DNA from: CAZIGK01 sp964538615
Lineage (GTDB): Bacteria > Pseudomonadota > Alphaproteobacteria > Rickettsiales > RI-342
DNA: 64,000 nucleotides
Assembly (NCBI GenBank): GCA_964538615.1
Contig: CAZIGK010000003.1
Location: forward strand, 1 to 64,000
Reading direction: 5' to 3'
Part shown: positions 25,957-33,807 of the stretch, in pieces
Numbering within the stretch: position 1 is the stretch's first letter
Layout: each line of letters begins with the position of its first letter
Translations under genes and position numbers: made by a program
The notes under the pieces: model-generated
Told to the model about the DNA's origin: nothing
Database searches by the model: none
The model's input: only the letters and a program-made list of their open reading frames with translations

Positions 25957-25987
25957 AAAAAGCCGGGCATATGCCCGGCTTTTTTTT
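25957..25987. terminator. strong intrinsic terminator after maeB
   Basis: A perfect 14-bp stem, AAAAAGCCGGGCAT with ATGCCCGGCTTTTT (25957-25984), continues into eight Ts. Because A-runs flank the other side, it can also stop the transcript from the HAD gene that ends at 26170 on the opposite strand. Confidence 0.93.
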
Positions 25988-26169
25988 ATGCATCCACCAG
26001 AGCGCCTGCACGGCATTGGCGCCGCCATCTTTTGGTATGGAATAGACCACGCATGCTATGTTTCTGCGCTTGCGGCTTTCCTGTACGTTTCAGCGCACGG
26101 GAGCGTCTGGTTCTTGGAATCTGGCATGTCGCCACATTCCCCACATTCTCCACGAAAGGGGAAAAGAGC

Positions 26170-27042
26170 CTAGTAAAAGCCCGCCGCCACATAGGTCGGG
26201 CGGTGTGAATGATGGGAGAGGATACCATCCAGAGCCTCGGTCTCTGGTAACTGACCGGGGGCAAGCTGTAACTGGATGCTTAAGACCCCGCCGGTAATCA
26301 GCACGCTGTCAATACCTGCGCCTGCCGCACCGGGAATATCCGTTTCCAGATTATCTCCCACCATGAGAAAGCGTTGCCGTGGCAGCTCTGGCAGCAGCGC
26401 GAAGGCAGTTTCATAGACATCCGGGTAGGGTTTGCCATAATAATAGACCACACCGCCGCGCTCTTCATAGACATCCGCCAGCAGTCCGGCGCAGGGGCAG
26501 GTTTCGCCATTCTGTTTGATAATAATGCGGTCAGGGTTCAGGCAAAACATGGGAATTTTACGGGCAATGGCGGCCTCTACCAGAGGTAGGTAGCGCGGCA
26601 CATCATCGGTCGGGTCATCATCGTCAAAACCACTATTGATGAGGCAGTCGGCAGCTTCGACCGAGGTTTCTTCCCAGCCAGATAAATCCTCAATCACATG
26701 GCGGTCACGGGCGGCGCCAATGAAGCAAAATCGGCGCATATCGGATGTTAACGCCGGGTGCTGTCGCTCTTGCAGGGCATGAAAGGAGACTTCACCAGAG
26801 GTGACCATCTCCTGATACAGTGTGCGTTCTATGCCTAGCTCTGCCAGCCGCCCCATGGCCTGATACGCCCGGCGGGGTGCGTTGGACAGAAAGATAACCT
26901 GTGTGCCCCGCTGTTTCAGTTGTTCCAGTGTTTCCCGCACATTTGGGTAGAGTTGCTGGCCATCATGAATGACGCCCCATAAATCCACCAGCAGGGCGGA
27001 GTAATGCGGGGTAATGCTGAGAAGAGAAGGAATGAACTGCAT
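26170..27042 (-). CDS. class IIA HAD-superfamily hydrolase
   Basis: 290 residues resembling the NagD-like group (TIGR01459 type) found in Alphaproteobacteria. Motif I is LLVDLWGVIHDG: the nucleophile Asp20 is kept but the usual second acid is Trp22, as in this subfamily. Motif II is FLSNAPRRA, the Lys region is GKPYPDVYE, and motif IV is MVGDNLETDIPGA. It is probably a small-molecule phosphatase with unknown substrate. It is divergent from the cyclic-nucleotide-binding gene across an inverted repeat. Confidence 0.88.
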   Translation of the reverse strand: MQFIPSLLSITPHYSALLVDLWGVIHDGQQLYPNVRETLEQLKQRGTQVIFLSNAPRRAYQAMGRLAELGIERTLYQEMVTSGEVSFHALQERQHPALTSDMRRFCFIGAARDRHVIEDLSGWEETSVEAADCLINSGFDDDDPTDDVPRYLPLVEAAIARKIPMFCLNPDRIIIKQNGETCPCAGLLADVYEERGGVVYYYGKPYPDVYETAFALLPELPRQRFLMVGDNLETDIPGAAGAGIDSVLITGGVLSIQLQLAPGQLPETEALDGILSHHSHRPTYVAAGFY

Positions 27043-27061
27043 ATCGGCTTCACGATGGTAT

Positions 27062-27098
27062 GACTATACGATTACTTAAACTTTCTTTGCGTATAGTC
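27062..27098. promoter_or_regulatory. 9-bp inverted repeat in a divergent promoter region
   Basis: GACTATACG (27062-27070) and CGTATAGTC (27090-27098) are perfect inverted copies, 19 bp apart, between the divergent HAD gene and the cNMP-binding gene. Each arm contains TATAGT in the outward direction, so they could be two mirrored -10 elements (at 27092-27097 for +, 27068-27063 for -). They could also be half-sites for one regulator acting on both genes. Confidence 0.5.
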
Positions 27099-27131
27099 AG
27101 GGTATTGCAAGAAAAGACAAGGATAAAAAAT

Positions 27132-27485
27132 ATGCCCCTGCAAGCAGTTGGCACACAGAAGTTTTTAGCGAATTACGTCATTTTTCGGGAGGGGGATAGT
27201 GGCGATGTGGCCTATGTTATCCATTCCGGTAAGGTGCGTCTTAGCCGCAAAGTGAACGGTAAAGAAGAGATGGTGGCGGAAATGGGGCCGGGGGCGGTGT
27301 TTGGAGAGCTGGCGCTGATTGATAATTCCAAACGCGCCGCCACCGCTACCACAGCGGCGGAAACCGTGTGCAGCACCATTGACAAAGCCTATATCCAACA
27401 AAAAATTAAAGAGGCAGACAAGGTGGTGCAGGTGTTGTTCAAGCTGATGCTGAACATTATCCGCAATTACCCGAAATCGGAGTAG
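27132..27485 (+). CDS. cyclic nucleotide-binding domain protein (stand-alone)
   Basis: 117 residues consisting of almost only a cNMP-binding beta-roll: VIFREGDSGDVAYVIHSGKV, then GPGAVFGELALIDNSKRAATATTA (phosphate-binding cassette with GELAL and Arg) and a C-helix. There is no DNA-binding domain, so it is not a CRP/FNR transcription factor; it may act by protein-protein contact. The start at 27132 has AAGGA nine bases upstream; the frame opens at 27060, but that part holds the promoter repeat. Confidence 0.85.
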   Translation: MPLQAVGTQKFLANYVIFREGDSGDVAYVIHSGKVRLSRKVNGKEEMVAEMGPGAVFGELALIDNSKRAATATTAAETVCSTIDKAYIQQKIKEADKVVQVLFKLMLNIIRNYPKSE

Positions 27486-27840
27486 GGGAGGCGTTCATCA
27501 TTCTGTTGAGGCTGCATCGTGCTGTGATACCGCTTGAGCGGTAATGACGCATACGCAGTTGGTAACAAAGGACAAAAGGTGAGGACAGTCGTCCGCACCC
27601 ATCCGCGAGCGCCAGCGAGAGCGGCCTTGATCCCGACGTGAAACGAGGCCGGCAAGCCGATTGGAGTCAGGTAAAGGGACACATGGATGCCTGACCTGTA
27701 CAGGTGTGACAGGGGAAATTGGAGAGTTACGCGGCTTGGCTTCATTCACTATCCCATGTTTGCCGGATGATGGTGCTGGTGTCGGGCATTGTAAGGATCT
27801 GCAGTCAAAATAGGGTGTACACTCTCTATGAGGGTAGCGG
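27486..27840. repeat. gene-free stretch holding a second copy of the dispersed repeat
   Basis: Between the cNMP gene and the toxin gene: a hairpin TACCGCT-tg-AGCGGTA (27528-27543); a segment at about 27570-27622 matching 93-146 of this window (ggacaa, gtgaggacag, gtccg, gcgccagcgagag); a later gtcaggta and gcaagccg; and an element starting ggatgcctg with the 12-bp palindrome ACCTGTACAGGT (27694-27705), the counterpart of the hairpin at 286-310. No gene supported. Confidence 0.65.
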
Positions 27841-28329
27841 TTATTTGAGATAATCCAACGGCAATAACAAGGTCATCGGTTCGCCGGGGCAGGGGATGAA
27901 TCCTCTGTCTTCATAGAAACGTCTGGCTTCTTCTGAAATGGCATGAACCATAAGGGCGCGAATGCCCACAATATCCGCCGCTTGTAAAACGCGCAAAATC
28001 GCATCGCGTAGCAGTGCGTTACCTAGCTTCATGCCCTGAAATTCAACATCCACCGCCAGACGTCCCAACACCATGACAGGGATGGGGTCTGGCATATTGC
28101 GCTTGATCCGACCCGGTGCTTCGGCCACTGAAATGGCACCCGCCGCCAGAACATAATAGGCGACAACACGTTCATTGGCACACACGACATAGGTGCGTGA
28201 TGCCCTTGTTGTTTCATTCTTTCTGGAACGTTTCTTAAGCCACTCATCCAAGGAGGATACGCCGCATGTAAAGGGTTCAACATGATGTGAATCCTTAATT
28301 GCTTCCGGGGCAGAAAAAACGGGTTTCAT
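27841..28329 (-). CDS. tacT: GNAT-family toxin, TacT type
   Basis: The 162-residue acetyltransferase resembles TacT/AtaT toxins, which acetylate the amino group of aminoacyl-tRNA and block translation. The family layout is visible: FTCGVSSLDEWLKKRS near the N-terminus, the acetyl-CoA loop FQGMKLGNALLRDA, and the catalytic Tyr region ARRFYEDRGFIP. Its ATG overlaps the antitoxin stop as ATGA; a GTG six bases earlier is possible. The toxin residues look intact, so the pair may be functional. Confidence 0.9.
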   Translation of the reverse strand: MKPVFSAPEAIKDSHHVEPFTCGVSSLDEWLKKRSRKNETTRASRTYVVCANERVVAYYVLAAGAISVAEAPGRIKRNMPDPIPVMVLGRLAVDVEFQGMKLGNALLRDAILRVLQAADIVGIRALMVHAISEEARRFYEDRGFIPCPGEPMTLLLPLDYLK

Positions 28330-28604
28330 TCCCACGGTGCTTTCATCGCCAGTAATGTTTTCAGTTTCTCATTGGGGGCAGGCGGCGCATCCAGAATCTG
28401 TGTCAGTGCATCCCACTGTGCCTCATCCATCATCATGAAACGCTGGTCTAACATCACTTCTTCGGCTTTTTCAAACGCCGCATCTAAAATAAACTCGGTA
28501 CGGTCTTTGCCGCTTGTTTCCGCCGCACGATACAGAAACTCCTTGACCATGCTGTTAATGCGTAAGGTCAGGCTGTCGTTTTTGGGGTTTTTTTGCAGCA
28601 TCAT
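28326..28604 (-). CDS. tacA: DUF1778-family antitoxin, TacA type
   Basis: 92 residues: an N-terminal ribbon-helix-helix (SLTLRINSMVKEFLYRAAE, then RTEFILDAA) for dimerisation and DNA binding, and a flexible C-terminal half with DEAQWDALTQILDAPPAPN that wraps around the GNAT toxin in known TacAT complexes. It precedes the toxin with a 4-base overlap. A gagg ribosome-binding site lies before two consecutive ATGs. The operator is just upstream. Confidence 0.92.
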   Translation of the reverse strand: MMLQKNPKNDSLTLRINSMVKEFLYRAAETSGKDRTEFILDAAFEKAEEVMLDQRFMMMDEAQWDALTQILDAPPAPNEKLKTLLAMKAPWE

Positions 28605-28626
28605 GGTTGTGCCTCATGTGTCATAA

Positions 28627-28669
28627 CATTGTATTTACATTGTAGCGTAATTACAATGTATTTACAATG
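28627..28669 (-). promoter_or_regulatory. TacA operator with overlapping promoter
   Basis: Four copies of the heptamer CATTGTA: direct at 28627-28633 and 28638-28644, inverted (TACAATG) at 28652-28658 and 28663-28669. Spacing inside each pair is 11 bp, one helical turn, as for side-by-side ribbon-helix-helix dimers. The minus-strand promoter TTGTAA (28667-28662), 17 bp, TACAAT (28644-28639) lies wholly within it, so binding would block transcription of the antitoxin-toxin operon. Confidence 0.8.
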
Positions 28670-28706
28670 GGCAAAGTGAGGCATGATCCCAGATAATAAC
28701 AGCTTT

Positions 28707-30302
28707 TTACACCGCCTTGCTCAACTCCCCATCCAACGCCTGTTGAATCAGTTGCACCGTATTGCTGATGCCGTAAAGCTGCGCAAAGGAACCCATACGC
28801 GGTCCCTGTGTTTGACCAAACAGTGTTTCGTAGAGCACCTGAAACCACTCACGCAGGTTTTCGTAGCCATGGTTTTTACCGACCGTAAAGGCTTCCGTTT
28901 GCAGGGTTTCTGCATCGGCATTCGCTGGTAGGGCGGTGTAGCGATTCGCCAGCTCTTGCAGGGCTTCGGCCTCGGCTGGGGTTGGGCTGCGGTAGCGTTT
29001 TTCCGGCTTCACAAAATCATGGTAATAGCGCACCGCATAATCTGCCAGACGCGCCAGCATGGGGGCGGATTGCGGTGTAACATCCGGTGCGTAGCGGCTG
29101 ATGAACCCCCAGAGGACAGTTGCATCCTCCGGGTTACAGGCGGAAGCCAGATTCAGCAACATGCCAAAGCTTACCGGGCAATTGGCGGCGGGTGGGTTGC
29201 CATCGTGAATATGCCAGACCGGGTTGGCGAATTGTTTGTCTTCTTCCTGTGTTGGGTATTTTTCCAAAAAGGTCAGGTAATCATCCACCTGACGTGGAAT
29301 GACATCAAAATACAGTCGCTTGGCCTTGCGCGGAGACTGATACATGTAAAGCGCGAGGCTTTCCGGCGGGGCGTAGCGCAGCCATTCATCAATGGTCAGG
29401 CCATTGCCTTTGGATTTGGAGATTTTTTGTCCTTTATCATCCAAAAACAGTTCATAGGAGAAGCCTTCCGGTGGGCGGCCACCCATAATTTGCGTGATTT
29501 GGCTGGAGAGCTCAACGGACGGGGTGAGGTCTTTGCCGCACATTTCATAATCCACATCCAGTGCAAACCAGCGCATGGCCCAATCGGCTTTCCATTGCAG
29601 TTTGCAATGCCCCCCGGTGACGGGCACTTCGTGTTTTTTACCCTGCTCATCGGCAAATACAATGGTACCTGCCTCCAGATTACGCTCCAGCACTGGTACT
29701 TGCAGCACTTTGCCTGTGGTGGGGCAGAGGGGCAGGAAAGGGCTGTAGGTTTGGCGGCGTTCTTCACCCAGTGTGGGGAGGATGACGTTGATGACGGCAT
29801 CATAATGGCGCAGCACATTTAGCAACGCGGCATCAAACTCGCCAGACTGGTAACAGGCAGTCGCGCTTTTGAATTCATAGTGAAAACCAAACTCATCCAA
29901 AAACGCCTGTAAACGGCTGTTCATGTGGTGACCGAAGCTTTCATGCGTGCCAAACGGGTCGGGAATAGCGGTCAGCGGCTTGCCGAGATGCCCAGCGATC
30001 ATGTCGCGGTTTGGTAGGTTTTCCGGCACTTTACGCAGGCCGTCCATATCATCGGAAAATGCAAAAAGGCGGGTTGGAATATCTGACAACAGCGAAAAAG
30101 CATGGCGTACCATACTGGTGCGTGCCACTTCCCCAAAGGTGCCAATATGTGGCAGACCGGAAGGGCCATAGCCGGTTTCAAACAGCACATAACCTTTAGC
30201 CGGAGGCTGATTCGCGTAGCGTTTCACCAGTTTTTCCGCTTCCTGAAAGGGCCATGCGTTGCTGGCAAGGGCTTGCTGAATGCGGCTATTACGGTCAGTC
30301 AT
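28707..30302 (-). CDS. lysS: class I lysyl-tRNA synthetase
   Basis: 531 residues of the archaeal-type, Rossmann-fold LysRS also used by many Alphaproteobacteria. The HIGH motif appears as PSGLPHIGTFGE and KMSKS as KISKSKGNG; the C-terminal helical anticodon-binding part is present. The ATG at 30302 has aggat upstream; the open frame back to 30383 gives non-family residues. No class II LysRS is in the window, so this is probably the cell's only enzyme. Confidence 0.94.
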   Translation of the reverse strand: MTDRNSRIQQALASNAWPFQEAEKLVKRYANQPPAKGYVLFETGYGPSGLPHIGTFGEVARTSMVRHAFSLLSDIPTRLFAFSDDMDGLRKVPENLPNRDMIAGHLGKPLTAIPDPFGTHESFGHHMNSRLQAFLDEFGFHYEFKSATACYQSGEFDAALLNVLRHYDAVINVILPTLGEERRQTYSPFLPLCPTTGKVLQVPVLERNLEAGTIVFADEQGKKHEVPVTGGHCKLQWKADWAMRWFALDVDYEMCGKDLTPSVELSSQITQIMGGRPPEGFSYELFLDDKGQKISKSKGNGLTIDEWLRYAPPESLALYMYQSPRKAKRLYFDVIPRQVDDYLTFLEKYPTQEEDKQFANPVWHIHDGNPPAANCPVSFGMLLNLASACNPEDATVLWGFISRYAPDVTPQSAPMLARLADYAVRYYHDFVKPEKRYRSPTPAEAEALQELANRYTALPANADAETLQTEAFTVGKNHGYENLREWFQVLYETLFGQTQGPRMGSFAQLYGISNTVQLIQQALDGELSKAV

Positions 30303-30533
30303 GATAAAAAATATCCTGTTACTCAGTTGGATAGAGCCGATAAGACGGGGAGGCAACTTACGCTGTTGCGATGCAATCGGCAAGTCAGAGTTTGGGTGTT
30401 TTAAGGGTTTGTTATGGTTTTTGCCGCAAAACTGTCATGATTTGTTCATCAAACCGTCTTCAAACTGACGTATAAATGGATAATTAAACTCTGCGGCATG
30501 ATGTGCCCAACAGACCAAGGTGGAACAGAACGC

Positions 30534-31139
30534 ATGATCAGGCAATGGCTGCGTCATTTTTGGCAACAGCAATCCGGTGCAACCGCAGCGGAGTTTGCCA
30601 TCGCCTTTCCCCTGATATTATTTACCTCCATGGCGGTATTGGAACTTTCGCTCTTTTACTTTGGTAACCAAACGATCACCAGCCAGATGAATCAGGCCGT
30701 GCGGAAAGCGATGATTGGTTGCGAACGTTCCGAGTTTGATGCGAATGGCCGCTGCCTGAATCAGGACGGTGTGATTCGCAGTGCGGATCCGGATACGATA
30801 CGTCGGCAGATTTCCCGCAAGACGTATGGTTTGGTGAATGCCTGCGGGCCAAATTTCACCATGACCGCCTATCCATTGGGAACCGCGGCGGTTTCCGGGC
30901 AAATGAATCTGGGGCAAGGTGGGGAAGTGGTGGTCTATGAAGCCAGTTACAACTGGCCAGTGTTTACGCCTTTCATGTGGATGATGGTGGAAATGAGTCA
31001 GGCCATGGTGCAGTTTTTTAATGGCCCGTTTAACCAGTTCACCTACTCAACGGTGGTGCGTAATGAGCCATTTGGCAATATGGGATCGCTCCGCCGGGTG
31101 AGTGTGGGTGATTGTGAATGGCGGGAGAAAAATAGCTGA
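30534..31139 (+). CDS. TadE-like pseudopilin
   Basis: 201 residues from the ATG preceded by aaggtgg. The N-terminus is the TadE signature: a basic stretch, QSGATAAEFAIAFPLILF, then a single membrane helix (about 20-40), with the conserved Glu at the prepilin-processing-like site. The remainder is a small extracytoplasmic domain with three Cys. TadE-like proteins are minor components of Flp/Tad pili. It is the first gene of a four-gene run; its stop overlaps the next ATG by one base. Confidence 0.8.
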   Translation: MIRQWLRHFWQQQSGATAAEFAIAFPLILFTSMAVLELSLFYFGNQTITSQMNQAVRKAMIGCERSEFDANGRCLNQDGVIRSADPDTIRRQISRKTYGLVNACGPNFTMTAYPLGTAAVSGQMNLGQGGEVVVYEASYNWPVFTPFMWMMVEMSQAMVQFFNGPFNQFTYSTVVRNEPFGNMGSLRRVSVGDCEWREKNS

Positions 31140-31933
31140 TGCAACCGTGGATGCGACACGTACAGGCAATGTTGCAACGCTTTCAGCGCGATGAATCCGG
31201 CGCGGCTATTATTGAGGCGGCACTGTCTGTGATGTTGCTCATTATCATGATGTTCGGCATTTTTGAAGTGACCAGCTATATTCGCGCACGGGATCATGTG
31301 AATAAGGTAGCGGATCAGATGGCTGAGTTATTGGCCACCCAGCCCTACTGGCCGCCAGAACTGGTAGAGGCACGCCGGAGTAGTAATGCTAATATGGTGC
31401 CTGTCATGTCTGCCGCTGGCCCTCAAAATGTCATTGGTCAGTTGGTACAGCAGGCGCCCCCCATTATGGCAGGGTCTTATGGCATGCGTGTCATGGTTCG
31501 TTTCTGCGATGGACTCATCAATAGCGATAGCACCAAGACGGAATATGCTTTTAATCCCGCAGATTTTAGTGGCACTGCCGGGGCACCTGCGGATTGCAGC
31601 GGCGGTGTGTTCACGACCAGTAGCGCGCTACGAAGTGATATTACCTGTGCTGATGTGAGTAAAATAGGCAACGGTCAGCGCATGGCCACCATGCAATCGC
31701 TGGACGGTTTGCGAACGGGTGCCGGTGGCATGATTCGCCCGATACGCGATGCGCAGCCGGGTCAGCAACACGTAGTTGTTTATGCGGGTTGTACGTACCG
31801 CTCGTGGCTGAAAGTGTTCAGTGATAGTGGCAATGATGAGGCCACCGTGACCGGAACGGGTGATGCCGATAATTCCGTGTTGGAGAGTGTATCGGTCATT
31901 CCGATGCGAAATAAAATGAATTGGGAATATTGA
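31139..31933 (+). CDS. TadE/TadG-like pseudopilin
   Basis: 264 residues with the N-terminal RDESGAAIIEAALSVMLLII signature and one membrane helix (about 22-45). An extracytoplasmic domain of about 200 residues follows, with Cys at roughly even intervals (FCDGL, DCSGG, TCADV, GCTYR) that could form disulfides. Start and stop of adjacent genes overlap as tgatg, so it is coupled to the first pseudopilin. Confidence 0.8.
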   Translation: MQPWMRHVQAMLQRFQRDESGAAIIEAALSVMLLIIMMFGIFEVTSYIRARDHVNKVADQMAELLATQPYWPPELVEARRSSNANMVPVMSAAGPQNVIGQLVQQAPPIMAGSYGMRVMVRFCDGLINSDSTKTEYAFNPADFSGTAGAPADCSGGVFTTSSALRSDITCADVSKIGNGQRMATMQSLDGLRTGAGGMIRPIRDAQPGQQHVVVYAGCTYRSWLKVFSDSGNDEATVTGTGDADNSVLESVSVIPMRNKMNWEY

Positions 31934-32026
31934 GGTGGAATGATCATGATGTTACGTTTACTATGCAAGACCAGTTCCACTGTAGGGTTGGCAAACCGGG
32001 GTAAGCATCCATTGACAGGAGGCCAT

Positions 32027-33775
32027 ATGTTCAAGCGCCAGTTACCATCATTCATGCGGGATGAATCCGGTGCGATTCTTCCGTATTTCGTTATCGTGAG
32101 TGTGCTGCTTATTGCGGGCATGATGCTCTCTCTTGACCTTGGGAAAACGCAGGTCAATGAAAGCAATTATGAACAGTTGGTGCGCAATGCGACAGTGTTG
32201 CCCACAAAAGAACTGGTCTATTGGCGTATTCGTAAAAGTGCCTGTAAAGATAATGCGAATCCGGAATGCGGTCAGCGTCCCCACAATATCCTCAGTCAGA
32301 CCGATATGAATGAAGGCGGAGAGGGGGTTTTCCCTGCCGCGAATTCTGCTTTGGGCATTTTGGATCAATATGTGGTGGATTATCTGACCAATAACACCAA
32401 TGAAGAACAGCCTCCCTTCATGGTGGGGCCATTGCAATTACGTACAAACAGTCAGGGGCAGGAGTTCCTTTATACCTGTCTAGTATTCCCGCGTTCGGAC
32501 GTTTTCTCTTTTGGCGGGAGCGATAAATTTAATGTAAACGACGATGGTACTGCTGGTAGTCAGGTCAGTTATTGTCAGGACATTAGGTTTGAGCAAGATG
32601 CGGCCAGCCGCCGCTTGGTCTGTCGTGATACGGGCGAAGTGATTGGTATGGTGGATCAGAATACCGGAAACTGCGTTTCCCCAAACGGTAAAGGGTGGAT
32701 TGTTGAGTCCGGTAAAACACTGACGATTCAGCCGGTTGCGGCTATCATTCCTGATCCGGCTACTGGTCCCGGCCCTGGCCCTGGCCCTGGCCCTGGTCCC
32801 GGCCCTGGCCCTGGCCCTGGCCCTGGTCCTTATGAATGCTACCCAGGTGGGCCGGGCTGGAATGAGACGACCCAAAGCTGTAACCCTCCCTCTGAGTGTG
32901 ATGAAAATCATCCTGATTGGAATGAGGCAACCCAAAGCTGTGAAGAAGCGCCTTGCGATGAAAATCACCCCGGATGGAACCCAGACACGCAAACTTGTGA
33001 ACCAAACCGAGGTGACTGCTACAGTAACCCCTACGCCTATGACGTGAACCTGATGTATGTGTTTGATATTTCTTCCGCAGCCAAATGGGGAGAAACCATG
33101 ACCGCCACGACTCCGGAAGAAGCTAAGGCATTGTTGCTGAAACTGGGCGGTATCTATGATGATTTTGAGCGTATCAACAAGGAAAACTTCCTTGAAGTAT
33201 GTAACCTGCAGTGCGGTGCAAACCTCTATGGCCAGTTGAACGTGTGTTCTAATGGTAAAAAATGCGAGTACAAGATGATTGGCGGCGAGTGGAAGCTTGA
33301 ATGTAACGATGACATGGTCGGGTGCGGTTGTCCTATTGGCGAGTTTGACGAAGATGCCGATTGGGATGGTTGTGTCTGGGCGCCTCCGGGTGATGTGCCG
33401 GGCGATGATGAGCCAAACGAGCCACGCGAATGTAAGCCGTTCCAACACCGTATCTACCCGCTGCGTGTTCAGGTGGTGGCTATGACAACGCCTTATTGTA
33501 CGGAAACTGTATGGACATATTCATACAGTGAAACGGGAGAAGTGTGCCACCGTAACTTGCATAACTGGATTGATGACACCAATGACATGATATGTGCCCG
33601 TAACGAGAACTCTACCTGTATCACTAACTTTGAATGGGCTAAAAAGTTCTTTGAAAACAATAATTGTGCGGCGGAATGTCCTGGTGGTACAAACTATGAC
33701 ACCATTGAACGTAGAGACCGTGACCCTGTTCAAAATGATCCGGATGTCGAAAATGCTCAACCTGATCAACCATAG
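32027..33775 (+). CDS. TadG-like protein with Gly-Pro linker and Cys repeats
   Basis: 582 residues, started at 32027 because AGGAGG lies four bases upstream. The N-terminus RDESGAILPYFVIVSVLLIAG is of TadG type. Then come: a first domain (to about 245), an 11-fold Gly-Pro linker (about 247-268), three CxxxxPxWNxxTQxC repeats (about 270-325), and a C-terminal domain whose first strand YVFDISSA (Asp347) resembles a von Willebrand A strand with an incomplete metal site. It may be a surface adhesin of a Tad-type fibre; this is inference. Confidence 0.7.
   Translation: MFKRQLPSFMRDESGAILPYFVIVSVLLIAGMMLSLDLGKTQVNESNYEQLVRNATVLPTKELVYWRIRKSACKDNANPECGQRPHNILSQTDMNEGGEGVFPAANSALGILDQYVVDYLTNNTNEEQPPFMVGPLQLRTNSQGQEFLYTCLVFPRSDVFSFGGSDKFNVNDDGTAGSQVSYCQDIRFEQDAASRRLVCRDTGEVIGMVDQNTGNCVSPNGKGWIVESGKTLTIQPVAAIIPDPATGPGPGPGPGPGPGPGPGPGPGPYECYPGGPGWNETTQSCNPPSECDENHPDWNEATQSCEEAPCDENHPGWNPDTQTCEPNRGDCYSNPYAYDVNLMYVFDISSAAKWGETMTATTPEEAKALLLKLGGIYDDFERINKENFLEVCNLQCGANLYGQLNVCSNGKKCEYKMIGGEWKLECNDDMVGCGCPIGEFDEDADWDGCVWAPPGDVPGDDEPNEPRECKPFQHRIYPLRVQVVAMTTPYCTETVWTYSYSETGEVCHRNLHNWIDDTNDMICARNENSTCITNFEWAKKFFENNNCAAECPGGTNYDTIERRDRDPVQNDPDVENAQPDQP
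32765..32830 (+). repeat. 11 x 6-bp (GGCCCT) tandem repeat encoding Gly-Pro
   Basis: Eleven in-frame hexamers. GGTCCC followed by four GGCCCT units is repeated twice (30-bp higher-order unit) and closed by GGTCCT. The near-identity suggests recent expansion by slippage. A unit of six keeps the frame, so copy-number change would alter linker length and not switch the gene off. Confidence 0.95.
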
Positions 33776-33807
33776 TCAACCTCCCGGTTGCTGATGAGGA
33801 GATGAAC

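Noticed and set aside
30471..30476. TATAAA as -10 of the pseudopilin operon
   Set aside because: No -35 hexamer at 16-18 bp; recorded only as a possibility for transcript mapping.
32765..32830. Regular repeats as a CRISPR array
   Set aside because: Hexamers without spacers, in frame within a coding gene; this is a Gly-Pro linker.
32480..33448. 322-residue antisense ORF over the TadG-like gene
   Set aside because: Its Arg/Ala repeat is the reverse reading of the Gly-Pro hexamers; the + strand has the ribosome-binding site and pilin signature.
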